NCBI RefSeq assembly: GCF_001292705.1
Contig: NZ_LGAK01000016.1
Coordinates: forward strand, 1-64,000
Direction of reading: 5' to 3'
DNA: 64,000 nt
Source: Marinagarivorans algicola
GTDB taxonomy: Bacteria > Pseudomonadota > Gammaproteobacteria > Pseudomonadales > Cellvibrionaceae
Shown one piece after another: positions 17,011 to 27,697 of this stretch. The stretch's first letter is position 1. Each line of letters starts with the position of its first letter. A model generated the notes under the pieces. It was given only the letters and a program-made list of their open reading frames with translations. It did no database searches and was not told where the DNA came from. A program made the position numbers and the translations under genes.

Positions 17011-18735
17011 TTATGCGCTGATGTCTTTCATGTAGCGTTTGCGCTTATTCTCTTTAAGCTTGGTTAAATCAGCCATACAAAAGCCGTCGAGGCAATCGCC
17101 AAAATCAGGATCGACACTAAACGCCAATGCACTAAAGCCGCCAGGCTCATAAATAGCCATGTATTGCTTAAATAATACAGGCAATTTGAAGCCCTTTTTT
17201 GTAAATTCAGCCTGCATCACCGCAAGAGCTTGCTCGGCATTTTGGGTTAAAAATAACGCCTCGCATACTGCTATCGCCTCTGGGCTTAAGTGATAGGGTA
17301 AATGCGCAACCACCCAATCACGCCCCCCATCAAAGCCGTAGTAGCGCAAATAAAAATACACTAAAATATTCATGAGTTCGCGCGGGTAATCCGCACTCAT
17401 GCTCACAGGCCCAAACAAATAGCGCGCAGGGTATCTAACTAAATAAGCGCCAATTCCCTGCCATAAATAATCTAGACTTGCCTTACCCCAATACTCGGGA
17501 TTTACAAAACTACGACCCAATTCAATGCCATTTTTAAGGTAGTGTTCAAGCTCGGGCTTAAAGGTATAAAGCGATTGCGTATAAAACCCTTGGACACCAT
17601 ATTTATCCATAATTGTCCGACCTGGCGCTATGCGATAAGCACCCGCTATTTTCAAATTTTCACGATCCCATAAAACTAGATGCTGATAAATTTTATCGAA
17701 TCGGTCAAGGTCACATTTAGCGCCCGTTCCTTCGCCCACACGCCTAAAGGCCACTTCACGTAACCGACCAATTTCACGCATAATAGTAGGACTTTGCTGA
17801 TAAGCCACTAAATAAATGCAGTTGCCATCGCGTGTTGTACCGAGTAATTCGGCTTGTTTAAATTCTGTTTGCAGGTCAGCCCTTGGCTCTGGATGAGCAA
17901 TAGTTTTCACTGTCAAAAAAGGCGATTTTTTATTTTTACCCAATTGATACACGTGTTTTTTTATACGCTTAACAAGCGTTTTATCACGTAATTTATCAGT
18001 CAATAGCGAAGTCGGCGCAATGAGCTCGCCCACACTGAAGCGCAAAGTGCGCGATTGCTGTTTAAACATCTCGCGGGGTAGTAAAGCGGTACCTAAAGAT
18101 TTAAAAAACAAAGAGGCGCCATAAAATAACAAGGAATTTTTAGCCTGAATATGCACCGGTAAAATGGGCGCATGCGCCTTGCGAGCAAAATGCAAAAAGC
18201 CAGGCAGCCACGCACCATCTTTGACTCCAGAAGGACCTGCACGGCTAACAGCGCCCGCCGGAAACACAACAACCGCTTGTTCATGCTCTAGGGCATCGCG
18301 TACCTTCTTAAAGACATTAAACGCACTGCTACTGGCCATCTTATCAATAGGTATCATTAAATCATTGAGCGGCGCCATAACACTCAAGCGATCATTAGCG
18401 ACGACCTTGACATCTTTACGCACCTCGCTAATTAACCGTAACAACGCTAAGCCATCAAGCGTGCCAATAGGGTGATTAGCAATCACCACAACGCGGCCTT
18501 CTGCTGGAATATGCGCCTTATCTTTTGCTGATACACTGTAACTAAAGTCAAAATAGTCAAAAACAGCATCAATAAAATCGATATTTTTTTTATCTTGATT
18601 GAGTATTAAAAAATTGTTGACCGCCTCTTGATAAGCCCATTTTTTTAATACACTAAAGGCTCTATTGCGCACCAACGCCGGCTGATGCGCAATAGCAGGG
18701 AAGCGAAGGCTTAGCGTTTGTTCTACATCAATCAT
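17011..18735 (-). CDS. olsF: Probable bifunctional ornithine-lipid synthase (OlsF-like)
   Basis: 574 residues from ATG 18735 (upstream in-frame starts are TTG only). The N-terminal half is an acyltransferase with VVVIANHPIGTLDGLALL near residue 83 and VVFPAGAVSRAG near 158, like OlsA/PlsC proteins. The C-terminal half (from about residue 300) has the OlsB-type hemolysin/GNAT fold: REIGRLREVAFRRVGEGTG, then ELGRSFVNPEYWGKASLDYLWQGIGAYL and GPVSMSADYP. OlsF of Serratia joins these two functions and makes ornithine lipids from ornithine and acyl carriers in the inner membrane. The assignment is from domain order. A role in another aminolipid is possible. Confidence 0.8.
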   Translation of the reverse strand: MIDVEQTLSLRFPAIAHQPALVRNRAFSVLKKWAYQEAVNNFLILNQDKKNIDFIDAVFDYFDFSYSVSAKDKAHIPAEGRVVVIANHPIGTLDGLALLRLISEVRKDVKVVANDRLSVMAPLNDLMIPIDKMASSSAFNVFKKVRDALEHEQAVVVFPAGAVSRAGPSGVKDGAWLPGFLHFARKAHAPILPVHIQAKNSLLFYGASLFFKSLGTALLPREMFKQQSRTLRFSVGELIAPTSLLTDKLRDKTLVKRIKKHVYQLGKNKKSPFLTVKTIAHPEPRADLQTEFKQAELLGTTRDGNCIYLVAYQQSPTIMREIGRLREVAFRRVGEGTGAKCDLDRFDKIYQHLVLWDRENLKIAGAYRIAPGRTIMDKYGVQGFYTQSLYTFKPELEHYLKNGIELGRSFVNPEYWGKASLDYLWQGIGAYLVRYPARYLFGPVSMSADYPRELMNILVYFYLRYYGFDGGRDWVVAHLPYHLSPEAIAVCEALFLTQNAEQALAVMQAEFTKKGFKLPVLFKQYMAIYEPGGFSALAFSVDPDFGDCLDGFCMADLTKLKENKRKRYMKDISA

Positions 18736-18884
18736 AGGGCCACCCAATAAAAACAATGGCCTCAAGCCTAAACCTAAGACTTGACCGTTCTATGACATGC
18801 GTATTAAAAGGCTCAAAAGACTAGAAGCAACGCTCTTTGGCTCACAATCAGCCCAGCGCTGTAAATTGACGCAATCGGCAACCA

Positions 18885-20090
18885 CTAAACCAGTACTGCC
18901 CCTTGCGATAACTGCGTTGCTTGCTTATCGAGTAACGCCTGATAGCTCGCATTAAAGGCATCCAATTGCCACCAACAGCCATCGAGCGCGGCAAAATGAA
19001 TACGTGTTGCCAACGCTTGGCGTTGCCTATCACTACTGAAATACACCGCAAAGCTCGATGCTGGGCGTGACGACAAGTGCATAAACTCATCCTGCAGCCC
19101 CACAATCGCATCAACATTCACCCTTAGCTGTGGTGGCTTAAAGGCCGCTTTGACAACCGCCCCAAAAAAGGCAGCTGTTTTGATCGCCTCTTCTTTTGAT
19201 TGAGCACTAGGAAACAAGGCAATCAAAGCACCATCAGTCAGTGAGGTTGTTGGCGCCGATGCCCATTGACCACCATATAAATTTAAAGCCATTTGCGCGA
19301 CATCTAACCATTGGGTTTTCAGCTCCCCCACTCGGTCAGCACTGAGTGTTTTTTGCAGCTTTGTAAAATCGACAATTTGTAGCACAATTTGCGCTGTTGC
19401 CTTAACCACAAAAGCCTGCGCATTGGCCCCATTTTCAGGATCATTGACAGCCGCTAAACTGACCGGGTTTGCCTGTTGGCTTACCAGCTCTGGTGCTGGT
19501 GTTATTTGAGAGACTGTTTTAACACTTGTTAGCCCTGGGCTTCGTTCACCGCTTTCCTCGGTTTGTACCGGCTTGTCTTGCCATTCAAATACCCGGGCGT
19601 TAGCGTCAACTAAAGCCAAGCTTGCAACACATAGCGCTAAACTAATAGAGCCCCAGTAGGCCCACCACAGTGTTTCTGGGGCTCTAGGCTTATCGATATG
19701 CACACTGACATAACCGGCGACACTCTGCTGAAAACCAATTGCCGCTGAATAAGAATCAACCGTATTCATTTGGTGCGCCGAAGGGACAGTACCTGCCTGC
19801 ACCAATAAGTTGTTTTCAACATCGTGAATAGTGGCAAATACGACCCTCGGACTCAAAACAACATCTTGTAAAACGACCTGCAAACTCACCAAGTCATGAT
19901 TGAGCGTCGAGTCAATGGCAGACTTGGCGGTCATACTCGCTAAGCTCTCACCGTACATCTGCGCCCAGACTCGATTACCCTGCACGGTTTGCTGCCACGC
20001 AAAGCCACCCACTAATAATAGCGTTAACAGTACCCCTAAGGCTGCACAACACAGCGGCGGTAAACGGCTTGCGTGAAACTTTACTCTCAT
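18885..20090 (-). CDS. AhpA/YtjB-like membrane protein beside serB
   Basis: 401 residues. There are two membrane segments (about residues 11-28 and 140-162) with a periplasmic domain between them, then a long cytosolic part. The placement divergent from serB matches the YtjB (SMP) and AhpA genes of E. coli and Pseudomonas, once called haemolysin regulators, and the N-terminal half fits the SMP_2 family. The later part (about 210-400) has a strand/helix pattern with LMLNLYGGQW-like and AAFFGAVVKAAF helices that may be a degenerate cyclase-type domain; this is a guess. AAGAG precedes the ATG at good spacing. The function is not established. Confidence 0.7.
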   Translation of the reverse strand: MRVKFHASRLPPLCCAALGVLLTLLLVGGFAWQQTVQGNRVWAQMYGESLASMTAKSAIDSTLNHDLVSLQVVLQDVVLSPRVVFATIHDVENNLLVQAGTVPSAHQMNTVDSYSAAIGFQQSVAGYVSVHIDKPRAPETLWWAYWGSISLALCVASLALVDANARVFEWQDKPVQTEESGERSPGLTSVKTVSQITPAPELVSQQANPVSLAAVNDPENGANAQAFVVKATAQIVLQIVDFTKLQKTLSADRVGELKTQWLDVAQMALNLYGGQWASAPTTSLTDGALIALFPSAQSKEEAIKTAAFFGAVVKAAFKPPQLRVNVDAIVGLQDEFMHLSSRPASSFAVYFSSDRQRQALATRIHFAALDGCWWQLDAFNASYQALLDKQATQLSQGAVLV

Positions 20091-20200
20091 AAATGCTCTT
20101 TTTAACCTTTATAAGCCACCATAAACAGTGGCCTCAAGATGCATCAAGAGGTTTAAATACCCTCTTGATCGATTTTTTCGGCAGACATGGGCATGACCTG

Positions 20201-20206
20201 TATAAT
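20201..20206 (+). promoter_or_regulatory. Possible -10 box of serB
   Basis: TATAAT stands 35 bases before the GTG at 20241. The -35 partner is weak (TTCGGC at 20177-20182). If used, it would place transcription inside the longest frame, which supports the downstream GTG as the real serB start. Confidence 0.4.
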
Positions 20207-20240
20207 ACCCATTTATTTTTCTTCGGGTAGTGAATCAGCC

Positions 20241-21494
20241 GTGCACGAACTCATTTTGATTACCATAGCTGGCGCTGACCGCCCAGCGGTTACTTCTGCC
20301 GTAACAGCCATTTTGGCCCGCCACCACGCTAATGTATTAGATATTGGTCAAGCGGTGATCCACGATACTTTATCACTGGGTTTACTGGTTGAATTTTCGG
20401 CCGAGCATGACTCATCCCCAGCGGTCAAAGAAATTGTTTACGCTATGTACAACATGTCAATGCAAGTTGGGTTTCAACCTATCACACTTGACAGCTATGC
20501 AGAGTGGGTAAGCCATCACGGTAAAAAACGGCATATCGTCACTTTATTGGCACGTCAAATCACTGCCGAGCAACTTTCATGCCTAACCAGTATTATGGCT
20601 GAGCAGGGCCTAAACATCGACAACATTAGTCGTCTTTCTGGACGAGTAGCCCTAAGCCTTGAAGAAAACACCAATAGCACCCTTGATTGTACGCCGACCA
20701 AGGCCTGTATTGAAATCTCTGCCCGTGGCGAGCCCGTTTCGCCCACCAAACTACGAGCAGCATTTACCGATATGGCTTCGCGGCTAGATGTCGACATCGC
20801 CTTTCAAGCCGATAGCATCTATCGCCGCACACGCCGTTTGGTTTGCTTTGATATGGACTCAACTCTGATCGAAGCCGAAGTAATCGATGAGCTGGCAAAA
20901 GCTCATGGTGTAGGCGATCAAGTCGCCATTATTACCGAGCAAGCTATGCGCGGTGAGATCGACTTTAATCAGAGCTTTGCCAAACGCATGGCGCTGCTCA
21001 AAGGTCTAGACGAGAGCGTACTCGAAAATATTGCCGCCAACCTACCCATTACCGAAGGCGCCGAACACTTACTCAAAACACTGAACCAACTGGGCTATAA
21101 AACCGCTATATTGTCGGGCGGCTTTAACTACTTTGGTCGTTACCTGCAAAAAAAGCTAGGTATTGACTATGTCTTTGCGAACGAGCTTGAAATCGAAAAT
21201 CACCAAGTTACAGGTCGCGTGGTGGGCACCGTGGTCAATGGTGAACGCAAAGCCGAGCTACTCAAAGAGCTTGCGCAACAAGAAAATATCTCACTAGAGC
21301 AAGTGATTGCCGTGGGTGATGGGGCTAACGATCTACCCATGCTGAGCGTTGCAGGCTTAGGCATTGCCTTTCGCGCTAAACCATTGGTCAAAGCCAGCGC
21401 CAAGCAATCCATCTCAACACTAGGATTAGATGCTATTCTGTATTTAATGGGCTTTAGAGACCGTGAGATGGGGTTGTCGCATAGCGATAACTAG
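20241..21494 (+). CDS. serB: Phosphoserine phosphatase SerB
   Basis: 417 residues from GTG 20241. It makes serine from phosphoserine in the last step of the pathway. Two ACT-like regions (about residues 1-165), beginning VHELILITIAGADRPAVTSAV, suggest amino-acid feedback. The HAD domain has VCFDMDSTLIEAEVIDELA near 211, AILSGGFNYF near 307 and AVGDGANDLPMLSVAGLGIAF near 364, covering the Asp nucleophile and Mg-binding motifs. A longer frame opens at ATG 20187, but related proteins start near the GTG and a TATAAT lies between. A strong terminator follows. Confidence 0.95.
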   Translation: MHELILITIAGADRPAVTSAVTAILARHHANVLDIGQAVIHDTLSLGLLVEFSAEHDSSPAVKEIVYAMYNMSMQVGFQPITLDSYAEWVSHHGKKRHIVTLLARQITAEQLSCLTSIMAEQGLNIDNISRLSGRVALSLEENTNSTLDCTPTKACIEISARGEPVSPTKLRAAFTDMASRLDVDIAFQADSIYRRTRRLVCFDMDSTLIEAEVIDELAKAHGVGDQVAIITEQAMRGEIDFNQSFAKRMALLKGLDESVLENIAANLPITEGAEHLLKTLNQLGYKTAILSGGFNYFGRYLQKKLGIDYVFANELEIENHQVTGRVVGTVVNGERKAELLKELAQQENISLEQVIAVGDGANDLPMLSVAGLGIAFRAKPLVKASAKQSISTLGLDAILYLMGFRDREMGLSHSDN

Positions 21495-21561
21495 CGCACA
21501 GCAAGTACAATACCCAGCACCGCTCAGACCACCTGTTACATAGAGCGATGCTACAAAAATT

Positions 21562-21598
21562 AAAAAGGCCAAATCAATCCACGTTGATTTGGCCTTTT
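21562..21598. terminator. Bidirectional terminator between serB and antiporter gene
   Basis: AAAAGGCCAAATCAA pairs perfectly with TTGATTTGGCCTTTT over a six-base loop. A/T runs on both sides let it end transcripts from both convergent genes. Confidence 0.9.
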
Positions 21599-21653
21599 GA
21601 GTTTACATACTTTAGGCAAAACTTTATTGCAATGCAGTCTTGCCTATCCTTGG

Positions 21654-23510
21654 TTATACAGTAGCTGGATCACCATCACCAGCGGCTTTATCAGCGGCTC
21701 TTTCGGCTAATTTTTCAGCTAATTTTTCAGCGCTCACCAAGCTTAGCAACGTCCAACCGGGCTCTAATTTCAAGTCGCCACCGGCAACAAAAAGATGTAA
21801 ACGCCCCTTCGGTGTCAACGCAAATAAAGGCGTCACCTGCCCCTCGCCTTGCGCTAAATATTGCTCAATACCAAATTCCTCTGTTAGCTTTGTTTTACGT
21901 ATTTCCGCACCGCGACTAAGCAAGCTTGCTAACTTGCCATAGGTCATATCATTATCGAACAGCGTATGCCCGCGGTGATCGGCAGATATTTGATGCTTTT
22001 CAGTCGATTGACTGTCACTGCTACTTTTTAGCGTATAAAGCTCTTCTTTACCAAACTCCGAGCGATAGCGCATGCTCGCAACGACGTTCAGCTCGCGCTG
22101 AGGCGACAAACATAATAAGCGACCAATACCCACAAGCTCTAGCTTTCTATCGGCATACTCAGAAACCGGATTCCCATAAAACGTATCCAACCCTTCCATC
22201 CGCGCAGCACTGATATTATCCCAGCTCGAATCAGTCAGCAGTACGCGATAATCTAAATCGCGCAAAGTTTTAGCAATGGTGCGCGCCACACTATTTGCAC
22301 CAATAATTAAGTAGCCTGTTGGTGCAGACTCTGCCACCCCCAAACCCTTAGCGACAGCACGCGCGGTTAAGCTTTGTAGCAATACCGTGCCGATAATAAT
22401 ACTAAAAGTAATCGGCACTAATAACTCGGCCTGTGCAACACCCGCATCCTCTAATCTTAACGCGAAAATCGCCGATACCGCAGCGGCTACAATGCCCCGT
22501 GGTGCAATCCAAGCCAATAGCGCGCGCTCGCGCCAAGTCAGTGGTGTTTTAATGGTCGCCACCAACACTGACAATGGCCGTGCAACAAACTGCAAGACCA
22601 ACAACAAGAGTAAGACAGGTAAACCAAGAGATAGCATTTGCTCGGGTTCGATCCGCGCCGCCAATAAAATAAACAAACCACTGATTAAAACAATAGTGAG
22701 GTTTTCTTTAAAGTTAAGAATCTCTTCAATATGAATACCCCGAGTGTTAGCAAGCCACATTCCCATTACCGTGACCGCCAATAACCCAGACTCATGCGCC
22801 AAGGCATTAGAACCCGTAAACACGGCAAATACAAAAGTGAGTGTTGCCAAGTTAAGTAAATATTCAGGCAGTAAGTGCTTACGCAAAACCAAACCTAAAA
22901 TATAGCCACCCAAGCCACCTAAGAACAACCCCCAAAAAATAACGCGACAAAACAGCCACAAGCTATGAGTAATGGCGTGACCTTCACTCGCGGTCACAAT
23001 AAACTCAAAAACAACTACCGCAAACAGCGCACCAATAGGGTCAATCACAATGCCTTCCCAGCGCAAAATACCCGCTACCTGAGCATTAGGCCTTACTGTT
23101 CGCAATAAAGGCACAATAACCGTAGGCCCCGTCACCACCGTGATTGCACCTAATAAAATGCTAATTCCCCAGTCAGCAGCAAATAAATAATGCACTGCCG
23201 CACTGACCACCAGCCAGCTCGCTAGCGCACCTAAAGTCACCAACCGGTGCACAACTGTGCCTAGCTTTTTGAGTTCTTCAAAGCGTAGCGTTAAGCTGCC
23301 CTCAAACAAAATTACCGCCACACTTAACGAAATCAAAGGAAAGAGCAGCTCACCAAAAATAGCATCGGGCTCTAACACGCCAAACCCTGGGCCTAATAAA
23401 ATACCCGCTATCAACAAAAATAAAATAGCGGGTATTTTGCTATACCACGCCATCCACTGAGAAGTAAGCGCAACCACGGCGATCATCGCCAGCACTAGGG
23501 GTGTCGACAT
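21654..23510 (-). CDS. CPA1-type Na+(K+)/H+ antiporter with TrkA-N domain
   Basis: 618 residues. About twelve membrane segments form the exchanger, with GVLEPDAIFGELLFPLISLSVAVILFEGSL near residues 45-75 and WEGIVIDPIGALFAVVVFEF near 148, the conserved ion-site region of NhaP-like proteins. A TrkA-N nucleotide-binding domain starts at GYLIIGANSVARTIAKTLRDLD (about residue 396). The C-terminal tail is charged, with Ala/Glu/Lys helix repeats. It exports cations for pH or salt control, and the exact ion is unknown. AGGAAG precedes the ATG. Confidence 0.9.
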   Translation of the reverse strand: MSTPLVLAMIAVVALTSQWMAWYSKIPAILFLLIAGILLGPGFGVLEPDAIFGELLFPLISLSVAVILFEGSLTLRFEELKKLGTVVHRLVTLGALASWLVVSAAVHYLFAADWGISILLGAITVVTGPTVIVPLLRTVRPNAQVAGILRWEGIVIDPIGALFAVVVFEFIVTASEGHAITHSLWLFCRVIFWGLFLGGLGGYILGLVLRKHLLPEYLLNLATLTFVFAVFTGSNALAHESGLLAVTVMGMWLANTRGIHIEEILNFKENLTIVLISGLFILLAARIEPEQMLSLGLPVLLLLLVLQFVARPLSVLVATIKTPLTWRERALLAWIAPRGIVAAAVSAIFALRLEDAGVAQAELLVPITFSIIIGTVLLQSLTARAVAKGLGVAESAPTGYLIIGANSVARTIAKTLRDLDYRVLLTDSSWDNISAARMEGLDTFYGNPVSEYADRKLELVGIGRLLCLSPQRELNVVASMRYRSEFGKEELYTLKSSSDSQSTEKHQISADHRGHTLFDNDMTYGKLASLLSRGAEIRKTKLTEEFGIEQYLAQGEGQVTPLFALTPKGRLHLFVAGGDLKLEPGWTLLSLVSAEKLAEKLAERAADKAAGDGDPATV

Positions 23511-23598
23511 AAAGACTTCCTAAAAATAAAAGCGATATTAACTACTTAGCCCAGTAATTGCACTTAACAACCAGCGAATAACCCATAAAAGATGGAAT

Positions 23599-24120
23599 CT
23601 AACGGTTTTGCATATAAGATTCGGCGCGAATGCGCCGACCCGTTTCGTAGTCACCGGTACCGCACACGCTCTGACTGTTCACTGTATATAAGCTCACATC
23701 ACCCGTATCACTGACCAACATTGAGCAGCCCACAGTGACACGACACCCTGCCATACCCTCGCCCGACAAGGTCAGTACATCACCGGTCATAGCGGCACAA
23801 GATGCATCCGAAGCCGCACGCGTATCAACACCATAATGCAATTTATGCATTGCCGTTTGTACCCCTACATCGGCGGCAAATAACGCCTGAGCATTTAACG
23901 CCATTAAAATAGCTGATGAACGTGAGCCGGCAACCATTTGCCCCATTGCCACACCCAAAGTCGCCGCTGCTACCACAATAAATAAAGCCAATGGTATTAA
24001 AAACCCAGCCTGCTGACGCCGCAAACCTGGCGACTTCAAACGTACAGGCAGTATTGCGCCATTAGCACTCACACCAAGACTAAGATGCACTTTGATCACA
24101 CGCCTCCAACTAAGGAACAT
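23599..24120 (-). CDS. mshP: MSHA pilus biogenesis protein MshP
   Basis: Up to 173 residues. RRQQAGFLIPLALFIVVAAATLGVAMGQMV is the membrane segment of MshP, which lacks the strict prepilin Glu5, followed by a small periplasmic domain with several Cys. It is the last gene of the msh cluster and overlaps mshO by 11 bases. The ATG at 24120 has no good ribosome site. GGAGG inside the frame would suit a GTG at 24090, so the start is uncertain. In other bacteria mshQ usually follows; here the cluster ends with mshP. Confidence 0.8.
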   Translation of the reverse strand: MFLSWRRVIKVHLSLGVSANGAILPVRLKSPGLRRQQAGFLIPLALFIVVAAATLGVAMGQMVAGSRSSAILMALNAQALFAADVGVQTAMHKLHYGVDTRAASDASCAAMTGDVLTLSGEGMAGCRVTVGCSMLVSDTGDVSLYTVNSQSVCGTGDYETGRRIRAESYMQNR

Positions 24121-24976
24121 TGCGCACCAACACCCTACCGGTCAAGGTAATTTGCTCACCGCGGTCACTAAAGACCAATGCCACTTCAAGCGCACTATTA
24201 CGATCCTCGCTACCTAGCGATAGCTCAAACGCTGGCGAGCCAGCAGCCACCCCCGTTGACATTAACACCTCCTGACCTCCAGGCGAGCCGTCAGTCAGAG
24301 TCGCCACCGATAACCCATAGTCTTGATAGCGCACCAGTTTATCGCCCCCCACACAAAAGCGCTTAGGGTCAGCAGCAATGAGCAATCGATGATTGAGCGA
24401 ATTACGAATAAAACTATGCGCCGCACTAAACACCGCTTGAGTATAAGGCTCAACCCCAAAATCACCCGCCGTTACTCGCGCAGCAGGTGACGAGACACGA
24501 TAGATCTCGGATGTGGATAACGGAGACACCAGCACATGTTTAGGCACTGCTGCGCCCAGTGAAAAACTCATTGTAGACACGGCAGATGCTGGCGCCATAC
24601 CGTTGGCCGAATCAGGCACCTGAGCATGATAAAAAGCGCCACCTAGCAAGGGTAAAAACTCTACACAAGCCCCGCTGGCGCTCACCCTCAACGAATTGGG
24701 CACAGACATTCGCAATTGTCGGGTGAGCTGTTCCAATGCCACCGACCCCTTCAATACCAGCTCAGAGCGTATTTGCGCCTTTTGATACTGCTCTATAACA
24801 CTCGTAATAAAACCTGCACCTAGCACCGATGTTATCGCCAAAATAACGATTACCGCAATTAACTCCACCAATGTGAAGCCTTGCGGCGATCGAGCTTTTA
24901 TATGCGAGCGTTGCGACCAAGCAGCAAGCGCCAGTCTTTTCGCAGGCCGATCTGCATATTCAGCCAAACCGATCAT
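24110..24976 (-). CDS. mshO: MSHA minor pseudopilin MshO
   Basis: 288 residues. The type IV prepilin signature QGFTLVELIAVIVIL, with cleavage after Gly and Glu at +5, stands at about residues 32-46 after a long basic leader. LEQLTRQLRMSVPNSLRV is typical of MshO/PulJ-like minor pilins. The start codon overlaps the mshD stop (TAATG), so translation is coupled. It should sit at the tip or initiation complex of the MSHA pilus. Confidence 0.87.
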   Translation of the reverse strand: MIGLAEYADRPAKRLALAAWSQRSHIKARSPQGFTLVELIAVIVILAITSVLGAGFITSVIEQYQKAQIRSELVLKGSVALEQLTRQLRMSVPNSLRVSASGACVEFLPLLGGAFYHAQVPDSANGMAPASAVSTMSFSLGAAVPKHVLVSPLSTSEIYRVSSPAARVTAGDFGVEPYTQAVFSAAHSFIRNSLNHRLLIAADPKRFCVGGDKLVRYQDYGLSVATLTDGSPGGQEVLMSTGVAAGSPAFELSLGSEDRNSALEVALVFSDRGEQITLTGRVLVRNVP

Positions 24977-25512
24977 TAATAGTTTACCTTGTAAGCGGCT
25001 AGGCTCACACGATGACCATCGGGCATACTGACGGTTACCGTGATCTTTCTGGCCATATTGACAGATAACCCCAAATCATCGCCTGCCTCAACCACCGAAA
25101 CCACAATAGGAAATGCGGTCGCGCTGTTATCGATATAACCGTCAAAATCACCCACATCATCATAAGCCGAGTCAGCCACAATCCCAGAGCAAGCCACACC
25201 GTCAGCAGAGCCGCAAGCGGGAATACCGCCGGCGGGTGTATTTTCATCGAAGCGCCGCGCTAACACCTCATCTAACGTAGCACGCGCCAGCTCAATGGCC
25301 CGCACCCGAATAACAGGGTCAACACTATTAACAATGGCCTGCCCATACACCTGCATAACAGCAACAAAAGCCAAATTGACAACCACGATAAAAACAATCA
25401 CCTCTATAAGAGTGACGCCCGCTTGATAAGCCCGATAGATAAAACTGGGAGCTCCAGGGCGCCCTTTAGACCTTTGCCCAGTCGCCTTACCCCCCCCTCT
25501 CCCATGCATCAT
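24976..25512 (-). CDS. mshD: MSHA minor pseudopilin MshD
   Basis: 178 residues. The prepilin-like segment AGVTLIEVIVFIVVVNLAFVAVM begins at about residue 30. IRVRAIELARATLDEVLARRFDENTPAGG follows, a strong MshD pattern. Its ATG overlaps the mshC stop by four bases (ATGA). It is expected to be a low-abundance pilus subunit. The leader is long and basic (RGGGKATGQRSKGR). Confidence 0.87.
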   Translation of the reverse strand: MMHGRGGGKATGQRSKGRPGAPSFIYRAYQAGVTLIEVIVFIVVVNLAFVAVMQVYGQAIVNSVDPVIRVRAIELARATLDEVLARRFDENTPAGGIPACGSADGVACSGIVADSAYDDVGDFDGYIDNSATAFPIVVSVVEAGDDLGLSVNMARKITVTVSMPDGHRVSLAAYKVNY

Positions 25513-25964
25513 TGCGCATACCCCGACTCACTGACGGTCACAGCCACTGTTTTTGAGCCACGCGTTAGTGTGAGCGAGGCCGCCGGCACCTCGCCTAGCG
25601 CACTGTAATTCAGTGTATGCGAAGAGACAGAAACGCCACCGGCAAAATCTAACGGGTACTGAACCGCCCCAAACCGGATGCTTTCTGCTGCACTAAACAC
25701 ACCATCGGCATCGGCATCAACTCGCACATCCACAGAGCGCCCCAGAGTAATAACCCGTACCGCCAAGGGACTATAGAGTGCTTTTTGCTGCGCATAAAAA
25801 AGCGCGGTAACCAGCTGGTCCCGCGCCGCTTGCAACTCAAATAAAGAGCTAGGCATTAGTCGAATTGTTGCTGTTACCGTAATAACAGCAATAATCACCA
25901 TAACAGCAATAAGCTCAATTAACGTAAATCCTTTTTGCCACCGAGCCTGCACCGTGCCTCTCAT
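25509..25964 (-). CDS. mshC: MSHA pseudopilin MshC
   Basis: 151 residues from ATG 25964 (GAG lies six bases before it; the longest frame starts at a GTG). The prepilin leader MRGTVQARWQKG is cleaved before FTLIELIAVMVIIAVI, with Glu at +5. LQAARDQLVTALFYAQQKALYS matches MshC/GspH-like proteins. It is a minor subunit, the second gene of the msh transcript, 103 bases after mshA. Confidence 0.85.
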   Translation of the reverse strand: MRGTVQARWQKGFTLIELIAVMVIIAVITVTATIRLMPSSLFELQAARDQLVTALFYAQQKALYSPLAVRVITLGRSVDVRVDADADGVFSAAESIRFGAVQYPLDFAGGVSVSSHTLNYSALGEVPAASLTLTRGSKTVAVTVSESGYAQ

Positions 25965-26067
25965 GTAACACTCACCCACCTCTAATCAGTTAATGGTTAA
26001 TAACTATTAGATTAATTCTAGTGCAATTGCAGTATTAAGCACGCTCAACACCTTATTAGCACTACAG

Positions 26068-26520
26068 TTATGGATCAGTACCACCGGTTGTCCCAATAAC
26101 AACAAAGGGGGCTGTTTTAGGGTTGGGGGCAGGACCAGAAAGCGTACACTCAACCGTTGCACCTACCGCAACAGCCAGTGCGGCTACTGTGTAACCTGTT
26201 GGCAAAGAGCCATTTTGCAGTAGTATTCCCGCCTCGCTGCAATTAGCTATATTATAAAAAGGGTCACTGGCATTAGTGGTTAAGCCAGCAGCAACCGCAA
26301 CCGCAACCGCATGATTAAGCGCAGAGGCACTTTCTAGGCTTCCTGCTACACCGTTGACTGCCGCTTGAGCCGCTTCATCCTGTAAATTGACAAATCGTGG
26401 CACCGCGGTGGCCGCCAAAATCCCTAAAATAACAATCACTGCTATTAGCTCAATCAATGTAAAACCTGACTGCATTTTATTACTACTCATATCTTTAAAA
26501 CCAACTCGCTGCTGAACCAT
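26068..26520 (-). CDS. mshA: MSHA major pilin MshA
   Basis: 150 residues. KMQSGFTLIELIAVIVILGILAATAVPRFVNLQDEA is the classic type IVa/MSHA major pilin N-terminus, with cleavage after Gly 19 and Glu at +5. NCSEAGILL and VECTLSGPAP give the Cys pair of the D-loop. GGAG lies eight bases before ATG 26520, so that start is preferred despite the long 19-residue leader. The pilus mediates surface attachment. A gap of 103 bases before mshC is common and may attenuate expression of the minor genes. Confidence 0.9.
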   Translation of the reverse strand: MVQQRVGFKDMSSNKMQSGFTLIELIAVIVILGILAATAVPRFVNLQDEAAQAAVNGVAGSLESASALNHAVAVAVAAGLTTNASDPFYNIANCSEAGILLQNGSLPTGYTVAALAVAVGATVECTLSGPAPNPKTAPFVVIGTTGGTDP

Positions 26521-27423
<903 letters not shown>

Positions 27424-27697
27424 GCGAACCTATTACTGTTAAATAATAGAATCCATGCTAAGTCGTAGCAACTACTTCATTTAACAACCACCTAATATAT
27501 AAACATTACTATAAGTCTTTATTAATCAGGCAGTTAAGTAACGCTTTGTTCTTAACAATGGCGCGCATCATATCAACTTTTTTGCAAAAATCAAACGTTA
27601 ACAAACAATAATTATACTTTTTTTAAATTAGCGGATAAATAGAGCGTTATTTATACAAATGGAGAGCTAAATGTATGCATTTAGCTCTCTAATATAC

